The notes: generated by a model not told the origin, from the sequence alone. 37,798 bases of DNA from Acetobacteraceae bacterium (GCA_030037665.1 JASHQG010000754.1:1-37798); one strand, 5' to 3'; numbered from the stretch's first letter, positions 24,405 to 33,499 are shown. Numbers and translations are program-made.

Positions 24405-25643
24405 ATGACCAATACACTCGCGCCCGCTCGCAGCGTGGAGACACGCCGATCCTGGGTCGTCGCCACCGTGGCGTTGTGCATCCTCGGCCTGTCGTATGGC
24501 GCACCTCTCGTGACCGTGGTGGCCCTGGAACCCATCGCGAAATCACTTGGCACCGACCGCTCTGCGCCTGCGCTAGCGGTGGCCATGACCTATATTGGCG
24601 CTGGCGGCGGCGGCATCTTCATGGGCTGGCTGTCGCAACGCATCGGTGTACGTGCCATCGTGATGGCGTGCGGCACCATAATTGGCGCCGGTATGGTCGT
24701 CGCATCCTCCGGAGGAATTTGGCAGCTCTGTCTGGGCAATCTGCTGCTGGTCGGCCTGCTCGGCGCCTCCGGTATGTTCGCGCCTCTGATGACTTACGTC
24801 AGCATGTGGTTCGACAAGCGGCGTGGCTCCGCCATCGCCCTGATCTCGTCCGGCCAGTATATCGCCGGTGCAGTATGGCCGGGTGTATTCGAGCTTGGCG
24901 TGCGGCGCTACGGCTGGCGGCAGACGATGTTCGGCTTTGGCTGCTTGCTTGCCTGCTCGATCGTGCCGCTTGCTGCAATCTTTCTACGTCGTCCACCCGA
25001 ATTGCCATCCCTCAGTCCGGCTCATGCCGGACCGTCCGCCAGCCTGCGCAGGCTTGACCTGCCGCCGAATGTGATCTGCGCCTTGCTCGGCGTCGCTGTG
25101 TTCTGCTGCTGCGTAGCGATGTCGATCCCGATGGCGCACATGGTCGCCTTCTGTACCGACATCGGGCTGGGGCCGACGACCGGCGCGGCAATGCTGTCCG
25201 TCTTGCTTGGTACGGCGTTCTTCGCGCGGCAGTTCTGGGGCTGGCTCGCGGACCGGATCGGCGGATTGCAGATGATCCTCTGGGCCTCTGCCGGACAGGC
25301 AACGGCGATGGCCGGCTTCCTGTTCACGCAGAACGAAATCGCGCTGTACACGGTGTCGGCCGCCTTTGGTCTCGGCTTCTCCGGACTGGTCCCCGGTTAC
25401 GTGCTTGCGGTACGGGAACTGTTCCCGGCAATTGAAGCGGGCTGGCGTATTCCCCTGGTGCTGTTCCCCGGCTCACTCGGCATGGCGGCCGGCGGGTGGC
25501 TGGCCGGGGTCATCTACGACCACGTCGCCTATTACGAGCCGGCGTTTGCAACTGGCGTGTTGTTCAATGTGTTCAATCTCGTGGTGATCGGCTCGTTGGT
25601 GCTGCGCGGGCGGAGCTTGCGGATGGCGGCGACGGTAGGGTGA
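24405..25643 (+). CDS. MFS transporter
   Basis: A 412-residue inner-membrane carrier with about twelve hydrophobic helices, for example WVVATVALCILGLSYGAPLVTVVAL at the start and GAVWPGVFELGVRRYGWRQTMFGFG in the middle. The loop between helices 2 and 3 reads GWLSQRIGVRAIV, the usual MFS signature position, and WGWLADRIGGLQMI is its counterpart in the second half. It resembles the monocarboxylate/oxalate-type branch of MFS, so an organic acid is a plausible cargo, but that is inference. No strong ribosome-binding site precedes the ATG. The 216 bases before it hold no gene I can support. Confidence 0.88.
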   Translation: MTNTLAPARSVETRRSWVVATVALCILGLSYGAPLVTVVALEPIAKSLGTDRSAPALAVAMTYIGAGGGGIFMGWLSQRIGVRAIVMACGTIIGAGMVVASSGGIWQLCLGNLLLVGLLGASGMFAPLMTYVSMWFDKRRGSAIALISSGQYIAGAVWPGVFELGVRRYGWRQTMFGFGCLLACSIVPLAAIFLRRPPELPSLSPAHAGPSASLRRLDLPPNVICALLGVAVFCCCVAMSIPMAHMVAFCTDIGLGPTTGAAMLSVLLGTAFFARQFWGWLADRIGGLQMILWASAGQATAMAGFLFTQNEIALYTVSAAFGLGFSGLVPGYVLAVRELFPAIEAGWRIPLVLFPGSLGMAAGGWLAGVIYDHVAYYEPAFATGVLFNVFNLVVIGSLVLRGRSLRMAATVG

Positions 25644-25754
25644 CAACAAAGAGGTCTCCCGAGCGGCAAAGCGGAACGGTAGAGGGAGGCTTCGCGCACC
25701 GATGGTGGGGTACTGCGGCTCTCCACCCTCATCCTCGGCGCTGCGTACCGCCAA

Positions 25755-25789
25755 GCCTCCCCCGCCGCAGGCGGGAAAGGGGGCCTTTT
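25755..25789 (+). terminator. Hairpin with T-run between convergent genes
   Basis: CCCGCC-GCA-GGCGGG, extended by GCCTCC/GGGGGC around a three-A bulge, is followed by CCTTTTC. It lies between the ends of the MFS gene (plus) and the acyl-CoA-dehydrogenase-like gene (minus) and could terminate the MFS transcript. Its sequence also fits the dispersed GC-rich repeats seen near 17698 and 32420. Confidence 0.45.
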
Positions 25790-25791
25790 CG

Positions 25792-26985
25792 TCAGACCCA
25801 CCGCATGCCGGGGGTCAGTCCCAGCATGTGCTGCCCAACGGTCTCGAAATGCGACCGCCGTCCCTGCAGCTGCTGCGACACGGCGTTGATGTCGCGCAGT
25901 CGGCGCTCGAACGGCTGGTTGTCGAACACCGCGGTTGATCCGGCCTCGTGATAGATCGCCGTCACTACGTCGCGCGCCTCGTGGATCGCGTACGTCCCCG
26001 CCTGTCGTACCGCGATGCGCTGGTCGACTGAGATGTTCTGCCCGGTTGCCGCAACGTCGGCATAAACCTGGTGCATGACATGGATCAGGTACTGCCGCGC
26101 CGCTTTCAGCCGCACATCGGAAAGCCCGATGATGTGCTGGATATAGTTGTTGTCGCGCAGCAGCCCCGCCGATGCCGCGGGCGTCTTGGCGTGAGCCATC
26201 GTCATGAAGTCGTCGAGCACTTGTCGCGCAATACCCAACCCGACACACGCGAAACCGGCTGCGTAGAGCTGCATCTGTGCGAACTTGTAGAGCGGTCCCG
26301 GTTCGCGCCGCTCAGCTGGTGAGTCGCGCGTGACCACGAACCCGTCGTCGACGAATAAATCCTTCACTGTGTAGCTGTCGCTGCCGGTACCGCGCAGGCC
26401 CAGCACGAACCAGTCGTCGATAATCGTCGCCTGTCCGCGCGGGAACAGAGCAGTACGTTCCCACGGCGTGCCGTTCGGGCCGGGCAGCGGTGAACCGTCC
26501 GGATTGATGCACTGGCAATGCGCACCGAGCCACGTCGCGTGTCGGCTGCCGCTCGCGAACGACCATTTGCCGGTCACGCGCCATCCGCCATCGACCCGCA
26601 TGGCCCGGCCGTTCGGGCCATAGCCCCAGGCCAGCACGTCGCGATCGCCACCGAATGCCTCTAGCGCCTGCGGCAGATTCATGTAGGCCGCGGCCATCAG
26701 GCTGACGGAGCCCTGGTTCATGCACCAGGCGGTGCTGGCATCGCCCATCGCGATCGCCTCGACGCACTGGATGTAGGTGGCGGGGTCGATCTCCAGCCCG
26801 TTACACGAACGCGGTACCAGCAGGCGGAACATCTTGGCAGCGTGCATGCCGTCCAGTACGTCGGGTGGAAGCTCACGCGCCGCGTCGATCCGCTTGGCCG
26901 CTGACTGCAGCAGAGGGATCAGGCTGCGGGCGCGCGCAATGTGGTCGGTGGCGGCGTCGCCTCGCCTGACCGGCTGGTCGTCCAT
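25792..26985 (-). CDS. Acyl-CoA dehydrogenase-like flavoprotein, second copy
   Basis: A 397-residue acyl-CoA-dehydrogenase-fold protein of the same branch as the product of 11102-12259. It has AIAMGDASTAWCMNQ in the N-terminal helical domain, VDGGWRVTGKWSFASGSRHATW in the beta domain, GLRGTGSDSYTVKDLFVDD before the C-terminal domain, and EAGSTAVFDNQPFERRLRDI at the end. These phrases are typical of the reduced-flavin hydroxylase branch (HsaA, DszC and relatives). Both proteins probably oxygenate or desaturate an unknown substrate with a flavin. It is convergent with the MFS transporter and divergent from the pcm-like gene, with about 90 bases between starts. Confidence 0.85.
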   Translation of the reverse strand: MDDQPVRRGDAATDHIARARSLIPLLQSAAKRIDAARELPPDVLDGMHAAKMFRLLVPRSCNGLEIDPATYIQCVEAIAMGDASTAWCMNQGSVSLMAAAYMNLPQALEAFGGDRDVLAWGYGPNGRAMRVDGGWRVTGKWSFASGSRHATWLGAHCQCINPDGSPLPGPNGTPWERTALFPRGQATIIDDWFVLGLRGTGSDSYTVKDLFVDDGFVVTRDSPAERREPGPLYKFAQMQLYAAGFACVGLGIARQVLDDFMTMAHAKTPAASAGLLRDNNYIQHIIGLSDVRLKAARQYLIHVMHQVYADVAATGQNISVDQRIAVRQAGTYAIHEARDVVTAIYHEAGSTAVFDNQPFERRLRDINAVSQQLQGRRSHFETVGQHMLGLTPGMRWV

Positions 26986-27071
26986 CGAGTGTTCCCCTCT
27001 CGTCTCTCCGTCGGTAGCGGAGGTTACTACACGGTTGACGTCACACGGGAAACCGCTGCGGAGTGAGGTCC

Positions 27072-27752
27072 ATGAGGGCAGAGCGCGACGCGCTGATCGC
27101 AGAGATCGAGGCCGAGGCAGTGGAGACCGCGGGCTGGACCGGGCGCGATCGGTTTGCGCCGCGCGTCATCGAGACGCTCCGCAAGGTGCGCCGCGAACGT
27201 TTCGTGCCGGATCGTGAGGTCGTGCGCGCTTACATCAACGCGCCGCTGCCGATCGGCTCTGGCCAGACCATCTCGCAGCCATTCATCGTCGCACTGATGA
27301 CCGATCTGCTTGATTTGCGGCCCGAGGATCGTGTGCTGGAAGTTGGCACCGGTTCCGGCTACCAGGCTGCGGTGCTGGCCGAGCTTGCGGGTGCGGTTTT
27401 CTCGATTGAGGTCATTCCCGAACTCGCGGACATCGCGAAACGCGCGCTGGCTCGGGAAGGATATGGAGACGTCGCGTTGCGCGTTGGCGATGGCGGACAT
27501 GGATGGCCCGAACATGCGCCATTCGACGCGATCATCGTGACGGCCGCCGCGCGGGACGTCCCGCCGGCGCTGGTGGAGCAACTGCGCCCTGGCGGGCGGT
27601 TGGTCATCCCTGTCGGTGCGCCCTGCGGCGATCAGGAACTGCGCGTGCTGTGCAAAGGCCGCGATGGGAGAGTTACGTCGCGTCGAGTCCTGCCAGTTGC
27701 GTTCGTACCGCTGACCGGAGCTTCTGCGGAGTCGCATGGTCGGGACAGATGA
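27072..27752 (+). CDS. pcm: Protein-L-isoaspartate O-methyltransferase
   Basis: A 226-residue SAM-dependent methyltransferase that recognises damaged aspartyl residues in proteins and starts their repair. The Pcm signature is clear: YINAPLPIGSGQTISQPFIV is the substrate-binding segment, and VLEVGTGSGYQAAVLAEL is SAM motif I. IIVTAAARDVPPALVEQL and LRPGGRLVIPVG match motifs II and III. The track start at GTG 27063 would add three residues; ATG 27072 is chosen but the two cannot be separated, since GAGG lies close before the ATG. A palindromic hairpin sits 80 bases downstream. Confidence 0.9.
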   Translation: MRAERDALIAEIEAEAVETAGWTGRDRFAPRVIETLRKVRRERFVPDREVVRAYINAPLPIGSGQTISQPFIVALMTDLLDLRPEDRVLEVGTGSGYQAAVLAELAGAVFSIEVIPELADIAKRALAREGYGDVALRVGDGGHGWPEHAPFDAIIVTAAARDVPPALVEQLRPGGRLVIPVGAPCGDQELRVLCKGRDGRVTSRRVLPVAFVPLTGASAESHGRDR

Positions 27753-27831
27753 CTGCGCGCGCCGGCGTGACGGATAGCGCGACCGATCCGGAATACGCTG
27801 CGGCGATGGCGTGGCCGGGCTAACGGCACAT

Positions 27832-27849
27832 TCCGGGCTAAAGCCCGGA
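27832..27849. repeat. Perfect 18-base palindrome
   Basis: TCCGGGCTAAAGCCCGGA is a perfect inverted repeat with a two-base centre. It can form a seven- or eight-pair hairpin on either strand. No T-run follows, so it is more like a REP-type element or an mRNA end than a classical terminator. Confidence 0.55.
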
Positions 27850-27996
27850 CAACCCGCACAATATGGCAGCCTGCTGCAACTCGTACCAGACCGCGCTACT
27901 CCAGGCCGGAACGATCGGCCAGCGCAGGGCCGATTGGAACGAACGCCTGCGCCCGCAGCCCGATGCGCGGACCGTGCGACCCTTCGAGTTGCTCGG

Positions 27997-28026
27997 TTGA
28001 CATACTGAACAGACTGTCGCAATACT
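27997..28026 (+). promoter_or_regulatory. Sigma70-like promoter for LLM gene
   Basis: TTGACA (27997-28002) is a perfect -35 hexamer, followed after 18 bases by AATACT (28021-28026), which matches four of six positions of the -10 consensus. Transcription would start near 28033, leaving a 70-base leader before the LLM gene at 28104. Confidence 0.45.
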
Positions 28027-28103
28027 GATGAGTAGAACGCGCCGGGCTGCAGCCGCTCCTGATATCGTCTGCGCCGGGCGCGGCACCGCCCTGGAGGATG
28101 CCG

Positions 28104-29384
28104 ATGAAACTGATGTGGTTCCATCTGATGCCGTACACCGAGCTTCCGGACAATTTCCGTGAAGCCAACCCGTCGGTATGGGTGGACATCCATTCCTCCC
28201 TGTTCGATCCGCAGCGCGCTCACCTGATGTACAACGACTTCATGGATGAGCTCGAATTTGCCGCGCAGTGTGGCTTCGATGCGGTGTGTGTGAACGAACA
28301 TCACTCCAACGGCTACGGACTGATGCCGTCACCCAATTTGATCGCCTCGTCGCTGGCGCGCCGCACCACAGAGACGGCGATTTGCGTGATGGGCAATTCG
28401 CTGGCGTTGTACAATCCGCCGACGCGCGTCGCCGAAGAATTCGCAATGATCGACTGCATCTCCGGTGGACGGCTGATCGCCGGCTTCCCGGTCGGAACGC
28501 CCATGGATACCTGCTACGTTTACGGCACCAATCCGAGCCAGCTCCGTCAGCGCTATCATGAGGCGCACGACCTTGTGCTGCGCGCGTGGACCGAGCAGGA
28601 CACGTTCGCCTTCAACGGCCGCTTCAATCAGCAACGCTATGTGAACATCTGGCCGCGGCCGGTGCAGCGGCCACATCCGCCGATCTGGATTCCGGGTGGA
28701 GGTTCCGTCGAAACGTGGCGCTGGTGCGCCGAGATGGACTATGTCTACTGCTACCTGTCGTATTACGGCTACAAGGCTGGTCGTGCTACCATGGATGGCT
28801 TCTGGGCGGAGATGAAGCGGCTGGGCAAGGAGCCGAACCCGTACCACGCCGGCTTTCTGCAGTTCGTTGGGGTGGGCGAATCCCGCCAGCATGCCTTCGA
28901 CCTTTACGCCGAGGCTGCCGAGTACTTCTATGGTCGCTGCCTGCACGTGGACGCGCGCTGGGCCACGCCCCCAGGCTACACCAGCGAAGGCAGCCAACGC
29001 GCTGGCATCGAATCTCAGATCAAGCAGGCGGCGGATGCGAACGTGCGCGGCAAGTCCACCGGCGAGCGCTTCGCTTCGGTGGCGCGCGAGATGGATGCGA
29101 TCGTCGAAAAGGGCTATGTTATCATCGGCTCGCCTAGCGATGTCGCCGAGCAGTTGCGCGAAGTGGCGGTCAACCTGAACGTCGGTCACCTGATGCTGCT
29201 TTTGCAGTTCGGCAACATGAGCAAGGAGTTGTGCCGCTACAACACGCAGAGCTTCGCACGCGACGTGATGCCGAAGCTGAAGGGTCTGTTTTCTGAGTGG
29301 AACGACCGCTGGTGGCCGCAGCCGATGGAGGTGGCCCAGCGCGCCGAGGTACCGGCGTTCCTGCCGAAACTTGCAGCCGAATAA
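28104..29384 (+). CDS. LLM-class flavin-dependent monooxygenase, long form
   Basis: A 426-residue luciferase-like protein, about 100 residues longer than the LLM proteins at the left end. It is of a different subgroup: it starts MKLMWFHLMPYTELP and has CVNEHHSNGYGLMPSP near residue 65, typical of FMN-dependent alkanal-monooxygenase-like enzymes. GGRLIAGFPVGTPMD and IWIPGGGSVETWRW are further landmarks. The ORF opens at ATG 28098, but GGAGG directly abuts it; ATG 28104 is correctly spaced and is preferred. The alpha/beta hydrolase gene starts 12 bases after the stop, so the two form an operon: an oxygenase step followed by a hydrolytic step is plausible. The flavin reductase that such enzymes need is not nearby. 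Confidence 0.9.
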   Translation: MKLMWFHLMPYTELPDNFREANPSVWVDIHSSLFDPQRAHLMYNDFMDELEFAAQCGFDAVCVNEHHSNGYGLMPSPNLIASSLARRTTETAICVMGNSLALYNPPTRVAEEFAMIDCISGGRLIAGFPVGTPMDTCYVYGTNPSQLRQRYHEAHDLVLRAWTEQDTFAFNGRFNQQRYVNIWPRPVQRPHPPIWIPGGGSVETWRWCAEMDYVYCYLSYYGYKAGRATMDGFWAEMKRLGKEPNPYHAGFLQFVGVGESRQHAFDLYAEAAEYFYGRCLHVDARWATPPGYTSEGSQRAGIESQIKQAADANVRGKSTGERFASVAREMDAIVEKGYVIIGSPSDVAEQLREVAVNLNVGHLMLLLQFGNMSKELCRYNTQSFARDVMPKLKGLFSEWNDRWWPQPMEVAQRAEVPAFLPKLAAE

Positions 29385-29396
29385 ACGGAGTTTGCC

Positions 29397-30179
29397 GTGA
29401 GCGATCTCGAGACGTTGACCGTTGACGTCAACGGCTTTCCCACCCGCATCTGGCGCAAGGGCAGCGGCCCGAAGATCGGCTTCCTTGCCGGCTTCGGCGG
29501 GTTACCGCGCTGGGTGCCGTTTCTCGACGAGCTGGCGAAGAGCCGCACCGTGATTGTACCGTCGCTGCCTGGTTTTCCCGGCGGCGATCGCGGGCACACG
29601 GTTCTGGATACGCATCTCGACTGGCTGCTGGCAGTGCGCGATCTGCTCGACAAGGCCGAACTGGACGGCACCGACCTTGCCGGCAGTTCAGTTGGTGCGT
29701 CGCTCGCGCTGGAGATGGCGGCGCTGTGGCCGGCGTCCGTTACGCGCCTCGCGTTGATCGCACCGTTTGGCTTATTTGAAGAGAAAGACCCGCCGACCGA
29801 TCCGTGGGCGCAACGCGGCGATGCGGTCGCGGGGCTGATGTGCGCCGACCCGGCGATCTGGACCGCATTGAAGTCGGTGCCGGAGGGGGCCAACTCCGTC
29901 GAATGGCCGATTGAACAAGTGCGCGCGAGCGAGGCTGCGGCGCGCATCTTCTGGCCGTTAGGCAATACGCGGCTCGAGAAGCGGCTGGGACTGGTGAAGG
30001 CGCCGACGCTGCTTCTGTGGGGCGCGGAGGATCGGATCATGCCCAGGTCCTATGCGGACCGGTTCTCTTCGGCCATTCACGGCAGGACCAACGTGAAGGT
30101 AATCGACGGGGCAGGGCACCTGGCGGAGCTCGACAAGCCGGCGGAAGTGGCAGCGGCTGTGCTCGCGTTCGCTGCGTAG
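29397..30179 (+). CDS. Alpha/beta hydrolase
   Basis: A 260-residue alpha/beta-fold hydrolase. The nucleophile elbow is GSSVG with Ser98, the acid is likely the aspartate of LLWGAEDRIMP, and the histidine is in GAGHLAEL near the C-terminus, so the triad is complete. The oxyanion-hole region is FLAGFGGLPRW, which replaces the common HG dipeptide. The start is a GTG, 12 bases after the LLM monooxygenase stop, with GGAG upstream. It probably hydrolyses an ester, lactone or C-C bond made by the upstream oxygenase; that coupling is inferred from position only. Confidence 0.87.
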   Translation: MSDLETLTVDVNGFPTRIWRKGSGPKIGFLAGFGGLPRWVPFLDELAKSRTVIVPSLPGFPGGDRGHTVLDTHLDWLLAVRDLLDKAELDGTDLAGSSVGASLALEMAALWPASVTRLALIAPFGLFEEKDPPTDPWAQRGDAVAGLMCADPAIWTALKSVPEGANSVEWPIEQVRASEAAARIFWPLGNTRLEKRLGLVKAPTLLLWGAEDRIMPRSYADRFSSAIHGRTNVKVIDGAGHLAELDKPAEVAAAVLAFAA

Positions 30180-30382
30180 CCATCCCTCATCTGACAGGGC
30201 TGAGGCGGTTGGCAGGGCGGGCATCTTAACATAGGTTTCGGCAGAGGCCGCAGGGAGTTCCGCGAGGTGTTCTTCCTTGTGGAAGTCTGCGGGACAAGTG
30301 CGAGAACCAGGTGTTAAGGCAGCAACCCGGCCAACCGGGAACGCAGAGCCTCAGCTCGCAACCATAACGAGGACCGACCCGC

Positions 30383-31342
30383 ATGCCGCTCGATCCCGAC
30401 GCCCAGCTTGTCATCGACATGATCCGTGCGGCGGGCCGGCCGCCGTTCGAGACACTAACGCCGCCCGAAGCTCGGCAAGCCTACAGCAACAGCCGCAAGG
30501 TGTTGCAGCCCCGCCTGCAGGATGTGGCGGAGGTGCGTAACCTCAATGCGCCCGGACCTGCGGGCGACATTCCGTTGCGCATCTACCGTGGGCTTGGCGC
30601 CGATCCGGCAGAGAAACTCCCAGCTCTTGTCTACTTCCATGGCGGCGGATGGCTGCTCGGCGATCTCGATTCGCACGACGGTGTGTGCCGCCGGTTCGCC
30701 AATGTCGCCCGTTGCTGTGTCGTGTCGGTCGACTACCGTATGGCACCGGAGCATAAGTTTCCGGCAGCGGTTGATGACAGTGCGGCCGCAACGCGGTGGG
30801 TAATGAGCAACGCGGCGTCGCTGGGCATCGACGCGTCGCGGGTGGCAGTCGGCGGGGATTCTGCCGGCGGCAACCTCGCGGCGGTGATGGCGCTTATGGC
30901 GCGCGACGGTGGTTTGCCACCAGTTGTGTTCCAGTTGCTGATCTATCCGGCGACCGATATGCGCATGGTCACCGCATCGTCGCAAACCGTGACTGAAGGC
31001 GTACCCCTCACATCCGCGACAATGCGGTGGTTCATCAATCACTACATGCGCAGCGCAGAGGATGCGAACGACTGGCGGGCCTCGCCGTTGCGCGCGGCGG
31101 ACCTCTCGGGCACGGCGCAGGCTCTGGTACTGACCTGCGCCTATGATCCGCTGTGCGATGAGGGTATCGCCTATGCGCAGCGGTTGGACCGCGAGGGTGT
31201 GCGCGTGACGCGCCTGCACTTCTCCGACCAGCCCCACGGGTTCATGAGCATGGGTAGAATTGTCCACACGGCCGACGTGGCGATCGACATGATGGGTGCG
31301 GTTTTGAAGAAAGCTCTGTGGCCACCGGGACCGCCGGAATAG
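30383..31342 (+). CDS. HSL-type alpha/beta hydrolase (esterase)
   Basis: A 319-residue esterase of the hormone-sensitive lipase family (family IV). The oxyanion-hole motif HGGG is at residues 86-89 in LVYFHGGGWLLG. The nucleophile is Ser160 in GGDSAGGNLA, the acid is in TCAYDPLCDEG, and the histidine is in QPHGFMSM. All family motifs and the usual length of about 310 residues are intact. It is separated from the preceding hydrolase by about 200 bases, so it may have its own promoter. It likely cleaves short-chain esters in the cytoplasm. Confidence 0.92.
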   Translation: MPLDPDAQLVIDMIRAAGRPPFETLTPPEARQAYSNSRKVLQPRLQDVAEVRNLNAPGPAGDIPLRIYRGLGADPAEKLPALVYFHGGGWLLGDLDSHDGVCRRFANVARCCVVSVDYRMAPEHKFPAAVDDSAAATRWVMSNAASLGIDASRVAVGGDSAGGNLAAVMALMARDGGLPPVVFQLLIYPATDMRMVTASSQTVTEGVPLTSATMRWFINHYMRSAEDANDWRASPLRAADLSGTAQALVLTCAYDPLCDEGIAYAQRLDREGVRVTRLHFSDQPHGFMSMGRIVHTADVAIDMMGAVLKKALWPPGPPE

Positions 31343-31346
31343 CGCG

Positions 31347-32297
31347 CTACGGTAACCTTTGCAGAAACTCGTCCAACGCGACGATGAAGCCCAGCGTGTT
31401 CTGCCCGTGGACGTTGTGACCGCAGTTCGGCACGGTCACGAGCGTTCCTTGCGGCAGTGCATCGCGGAAACGTTCCGCCGCGTCCGCAGTCAGAATTCCT
31501 GAATTGGCACCACGTACCAGTAGCACCGGCAGACGGAACCCGCGCGCTTCATCCAGTGTGATGTTTTCTGAGGGCCCCTGACCGCGCACCAGGCCGAGCC
31601 GCCGCGGTGTCGGGTCGCATTTGCTAACGAATTTCCCATCGGTGCGCTGCAGCATGTTGTATTTTACCGTGCGCTCGACATGTTCCAGGCTGCGATACGG
31701 ATCGTATTTGCGCACGTTTTCGATGAAGTGTTGCAGGTTGTCGAATTCCTGGTTTGCCTGGACGAAGCCGGCGATCACTGCGCGGCCGCGGTCCGACAGT
31801 TCCGGACCGACATCGACGATCACCAGAGCACGAAGGCGCGACGGATCGCGCCGGGTGAGCAGCATGGCATTCCGACCGCCCATCGAATGGCCGATCAGAG
31901 TGGGGCGCTGCAGACCAAGCGCATCAATGAACGCCTCGGCGTCGTATGACATCGCGTCATTGGTGTACTCCGCGTCGCGCGACCATTCGCTGTCGCCGTG
32001 GCCGCGCTGGTCCAGCGCGAAGACGCGGTAGTTCTGTGCGAGATGCAGCGACACCAGGTCCCAGGAATGTGCGGACTGATGGCCGCCATGGAGCAGCACG
32101 ATCGCCGGCGAATCCGGGTTTCCCCATTCCAGGTATTGGAAACGGAGCTGCCGCAGCACGATATTGTGCGATCGATACGGTACGGCGGGCGTGTGCGGAA
32201 TGCCGAGATCGGCAGCGCTGGAGAGCAGGCTGCGGAATTCGTCCGTGCCGGTCATGTCGAGTGGCTGAGCAGTCGACGCGAAAGTGTTCAGGAACAT
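31347..32297 (-). CDS. Alpha/beta hydrolase
   Basis: A 316-residue alpha/beta hydrolase with the classical layout: oxyanion motif LLHGGHQSAHSW (His70-Gly71), FALDQRGHGDSEW, nucleophile GHSMGG with Ser138, acid probably in LLVRGANSGILT (no clear Asp, so the acid may lie elsewhere), and histidine in VPNCGHNVHG. It resembles carboxylester, epoxide or haloperoxidase-type hydrolases. It ends four bases from the end of the convergent HSL esterase gene. The first 40 residues form an extension before the core fold; a later start is possible, but no better-placed methionine stands out. Confidence 0.87.
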   Translation of the reverse strand: MFLNTFASTAQPLDMTGTDEFRSLLSSAADLGIPHTPAVPYRSHNIVLRQLRFQYLEWGNPDSPAIVLLHGGHQSAHSWDLVSLHLAQNYRVFALDQRGHGDSEWSRDAEYTNDAMSYDAEAFIDALGLQRPTLIGHSMGGRNAMLLTRRDPSRLRALVIVDVGPELSDRGRAVIAGFVQANQEFDNLQHFIENVRKYDPYRSLEHVERTVKYNMLQRTDGKFVSKCDPTPRRLGLVRGQGPSENITLDEARGFRLPVLLVRGANSGILTADAAERFRDALPQGTLVTVPNCGHNVHGQNTLGFIVALDEFLQRLP

Positions 32298-32379
32298 GGG
32301 GCCTCATCTAAACCTTTCCCGCGCCTCGCACGGAAAAGCTCAGCACGTACGGCGAGACGGGTAAGGGCGCCGCGGTTCT

Positions 32380-32440
32380 GCACGTAGCACCTTCACCCGC
32401 CTCACCGTCAGTCTCGACCTCTCCCGCTCGAGGGGCGAAG
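32380..32440. repeat. GC-rich intergenic repeat-like segment
   Basis: CCTCTCCCGCTCGAGGGG with flanking CACCTTCACCCGCCTCACC resembles the hairpin-rich segments near 17698 and 25761. The three look like dispersed, imperfect copies of one intergenic element; this one is the least regular. Confidence 0.3.
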
Positions 32441-33313
32441 TCAGTTATTGACGTACTCGCACCTGAAACCGTCGCCCCAGCGCTTCACATACCCGCGCGA
32501 CGGCGTCGGGAAGTGCGCGAAGCAGCACAGGGTGTTGGTGTCGCAGTACGTCTCCAGAAACTTCTTGCGCGTCGCCGCGCCTTGCGCCGGATCGTAGTCG
32601 ACGCGCATCGCCAGTTCCGGATACCGCGCCTGCAGTGGCGAGTGGATCAGGTCGCCGGTGATCACCGCGTCCTTGCCACCACGGCCAAGTTGCACGGCGT
32701 AGTGATCAATCGTGTGACCTGGCGTGGGGAGCAACGACACCAAATCATCGACCGCGTGATCCGACGTGACGAGGTCGTGGCGCTTCGCCTCGACGATCGG
32801 GATGACGCTGTCGACGATTGGGGGCAGCGTCGTTTTGTCATTCTCCGCGAGCCAGTAGTCCAACTCGGTTTTCGAGAACAGGTAACGCGCTTTCGGAAAC
32901 GTCGGGACCCAGCGGCCATTCTCGAGGCGTGTGTTCCAGCCTACGTGGTCGACATGGAGGTGCGTGCACATGACGATGTCGATATCGTTCACCGTGAGTC
33001 CCAGGCCAGCCAGGCTCTTCATCCAAACGTCGTCCTGCTTCATGTGCCATAGCGGGCGCGCGGTGCGGTCCTTGTCATTGCCGATACAGCTGTCGACCAG
33101 GATGGTGTGCCGGCCGGTCTGCACGATGTAGGACTGGAAGCAAAGCACCAGGTTGTCGTTCGCATCCATCGCGCCGGGTGCCAGCCAGGACCGGTTCTCT
33201 GCCAGTACCTCGGGTTTCAGTTGTGGCAGGAACTCCAATGCGGGGGTGAAGCCGCATTCCATCTCGACAATGCGATGGATCGTAATCCCGCCGACGTTAA
33301 ACGTGTTCGCCAT
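32441..33313 (-). CDS. MBL-fold metallo-hydrolase
   Basis: A 290-residue metallo-beta-lactamase-fold hydrolase. The metal-binding motif HLHVDH (His118, His120, Asp122, His123) lies in MCTHLHVDHVGW; further ligands are the histidine of PTPGHTIDHY, the aspartate of ITGDLIHSPL and the histidine of FAHFPTPSRG. It is of the quorum-quenching-lactonase/methyl-parathion-hydrolase-like group. The track opens at 33832, but the upstream part is antisense of the ThDP gene region and lacks conserved character; ATG 33313 follows GGGGGGA and begins MANTFNVGGITIHRI. It is divergent from the ThDP enzyme genes, with 186 bases between. The substrate is unknown. Confidence 0.9.
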   Translation of the reverse strand: MANTFNVGGITIHRIVEMECGFTPALEFLPQLKPEVLAENRSWLAPGAMDANDNLVLCFQSYIVQTGRHTILVDSCIGNDKDRTARPLWHMKQDDVWMKSLAGLGLTVNDIDIVMCTHLHVDHVGWNTRLENGRWVPTFPKARYLFSKTELDYWLAENDKTTLPPIVDSVIPIVEAKRHDLVTSDHAVDDLVSLLPTPGHTIDHYAVQLGRGGKDAVITGDLIHSPLQARYPELAMRVDYDPAQGAATRKKFLETYCDTNTLCCFAHFPTPSRGYVKRWGDGFRCEYVNN

Positions 33314-33499
33314 GGGGTCCCCCCGTGGTTGTCCATCTGGCGATGCTAGCCGCAGTGTGTCCTGTCGACAAATCGGCCGCGCCTGGCCGCATTTCCGGTG
33401 GCGTGGCCGGCACCGTACAGCGTGCTCGCCAGGACGCCGCTTGTCACATGCCTTTTGGCTGATGTTAGCTGGCTGCCAGCCGAGAAATTGAGGGAAACC

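Larger units (their letters stand above)
27753..28103. other. Intergenic stretch with palindrome and promoter
   Basis: About 350 bases between pcm and the LLM monooxygenase gene. It holds a perfect palindrome (27832-27849) and a promoter-like pair (27997-28026), listed separately. No coding frame with a ribosome-binding site was found. Confidence 0.5.

Noticed and set aside
27027-28304. 425-codon minus-strand ORF over pcm
   Set aside because: Antisense to a clear Pcm gene and to the promoter region of the LLM gene; no domains.
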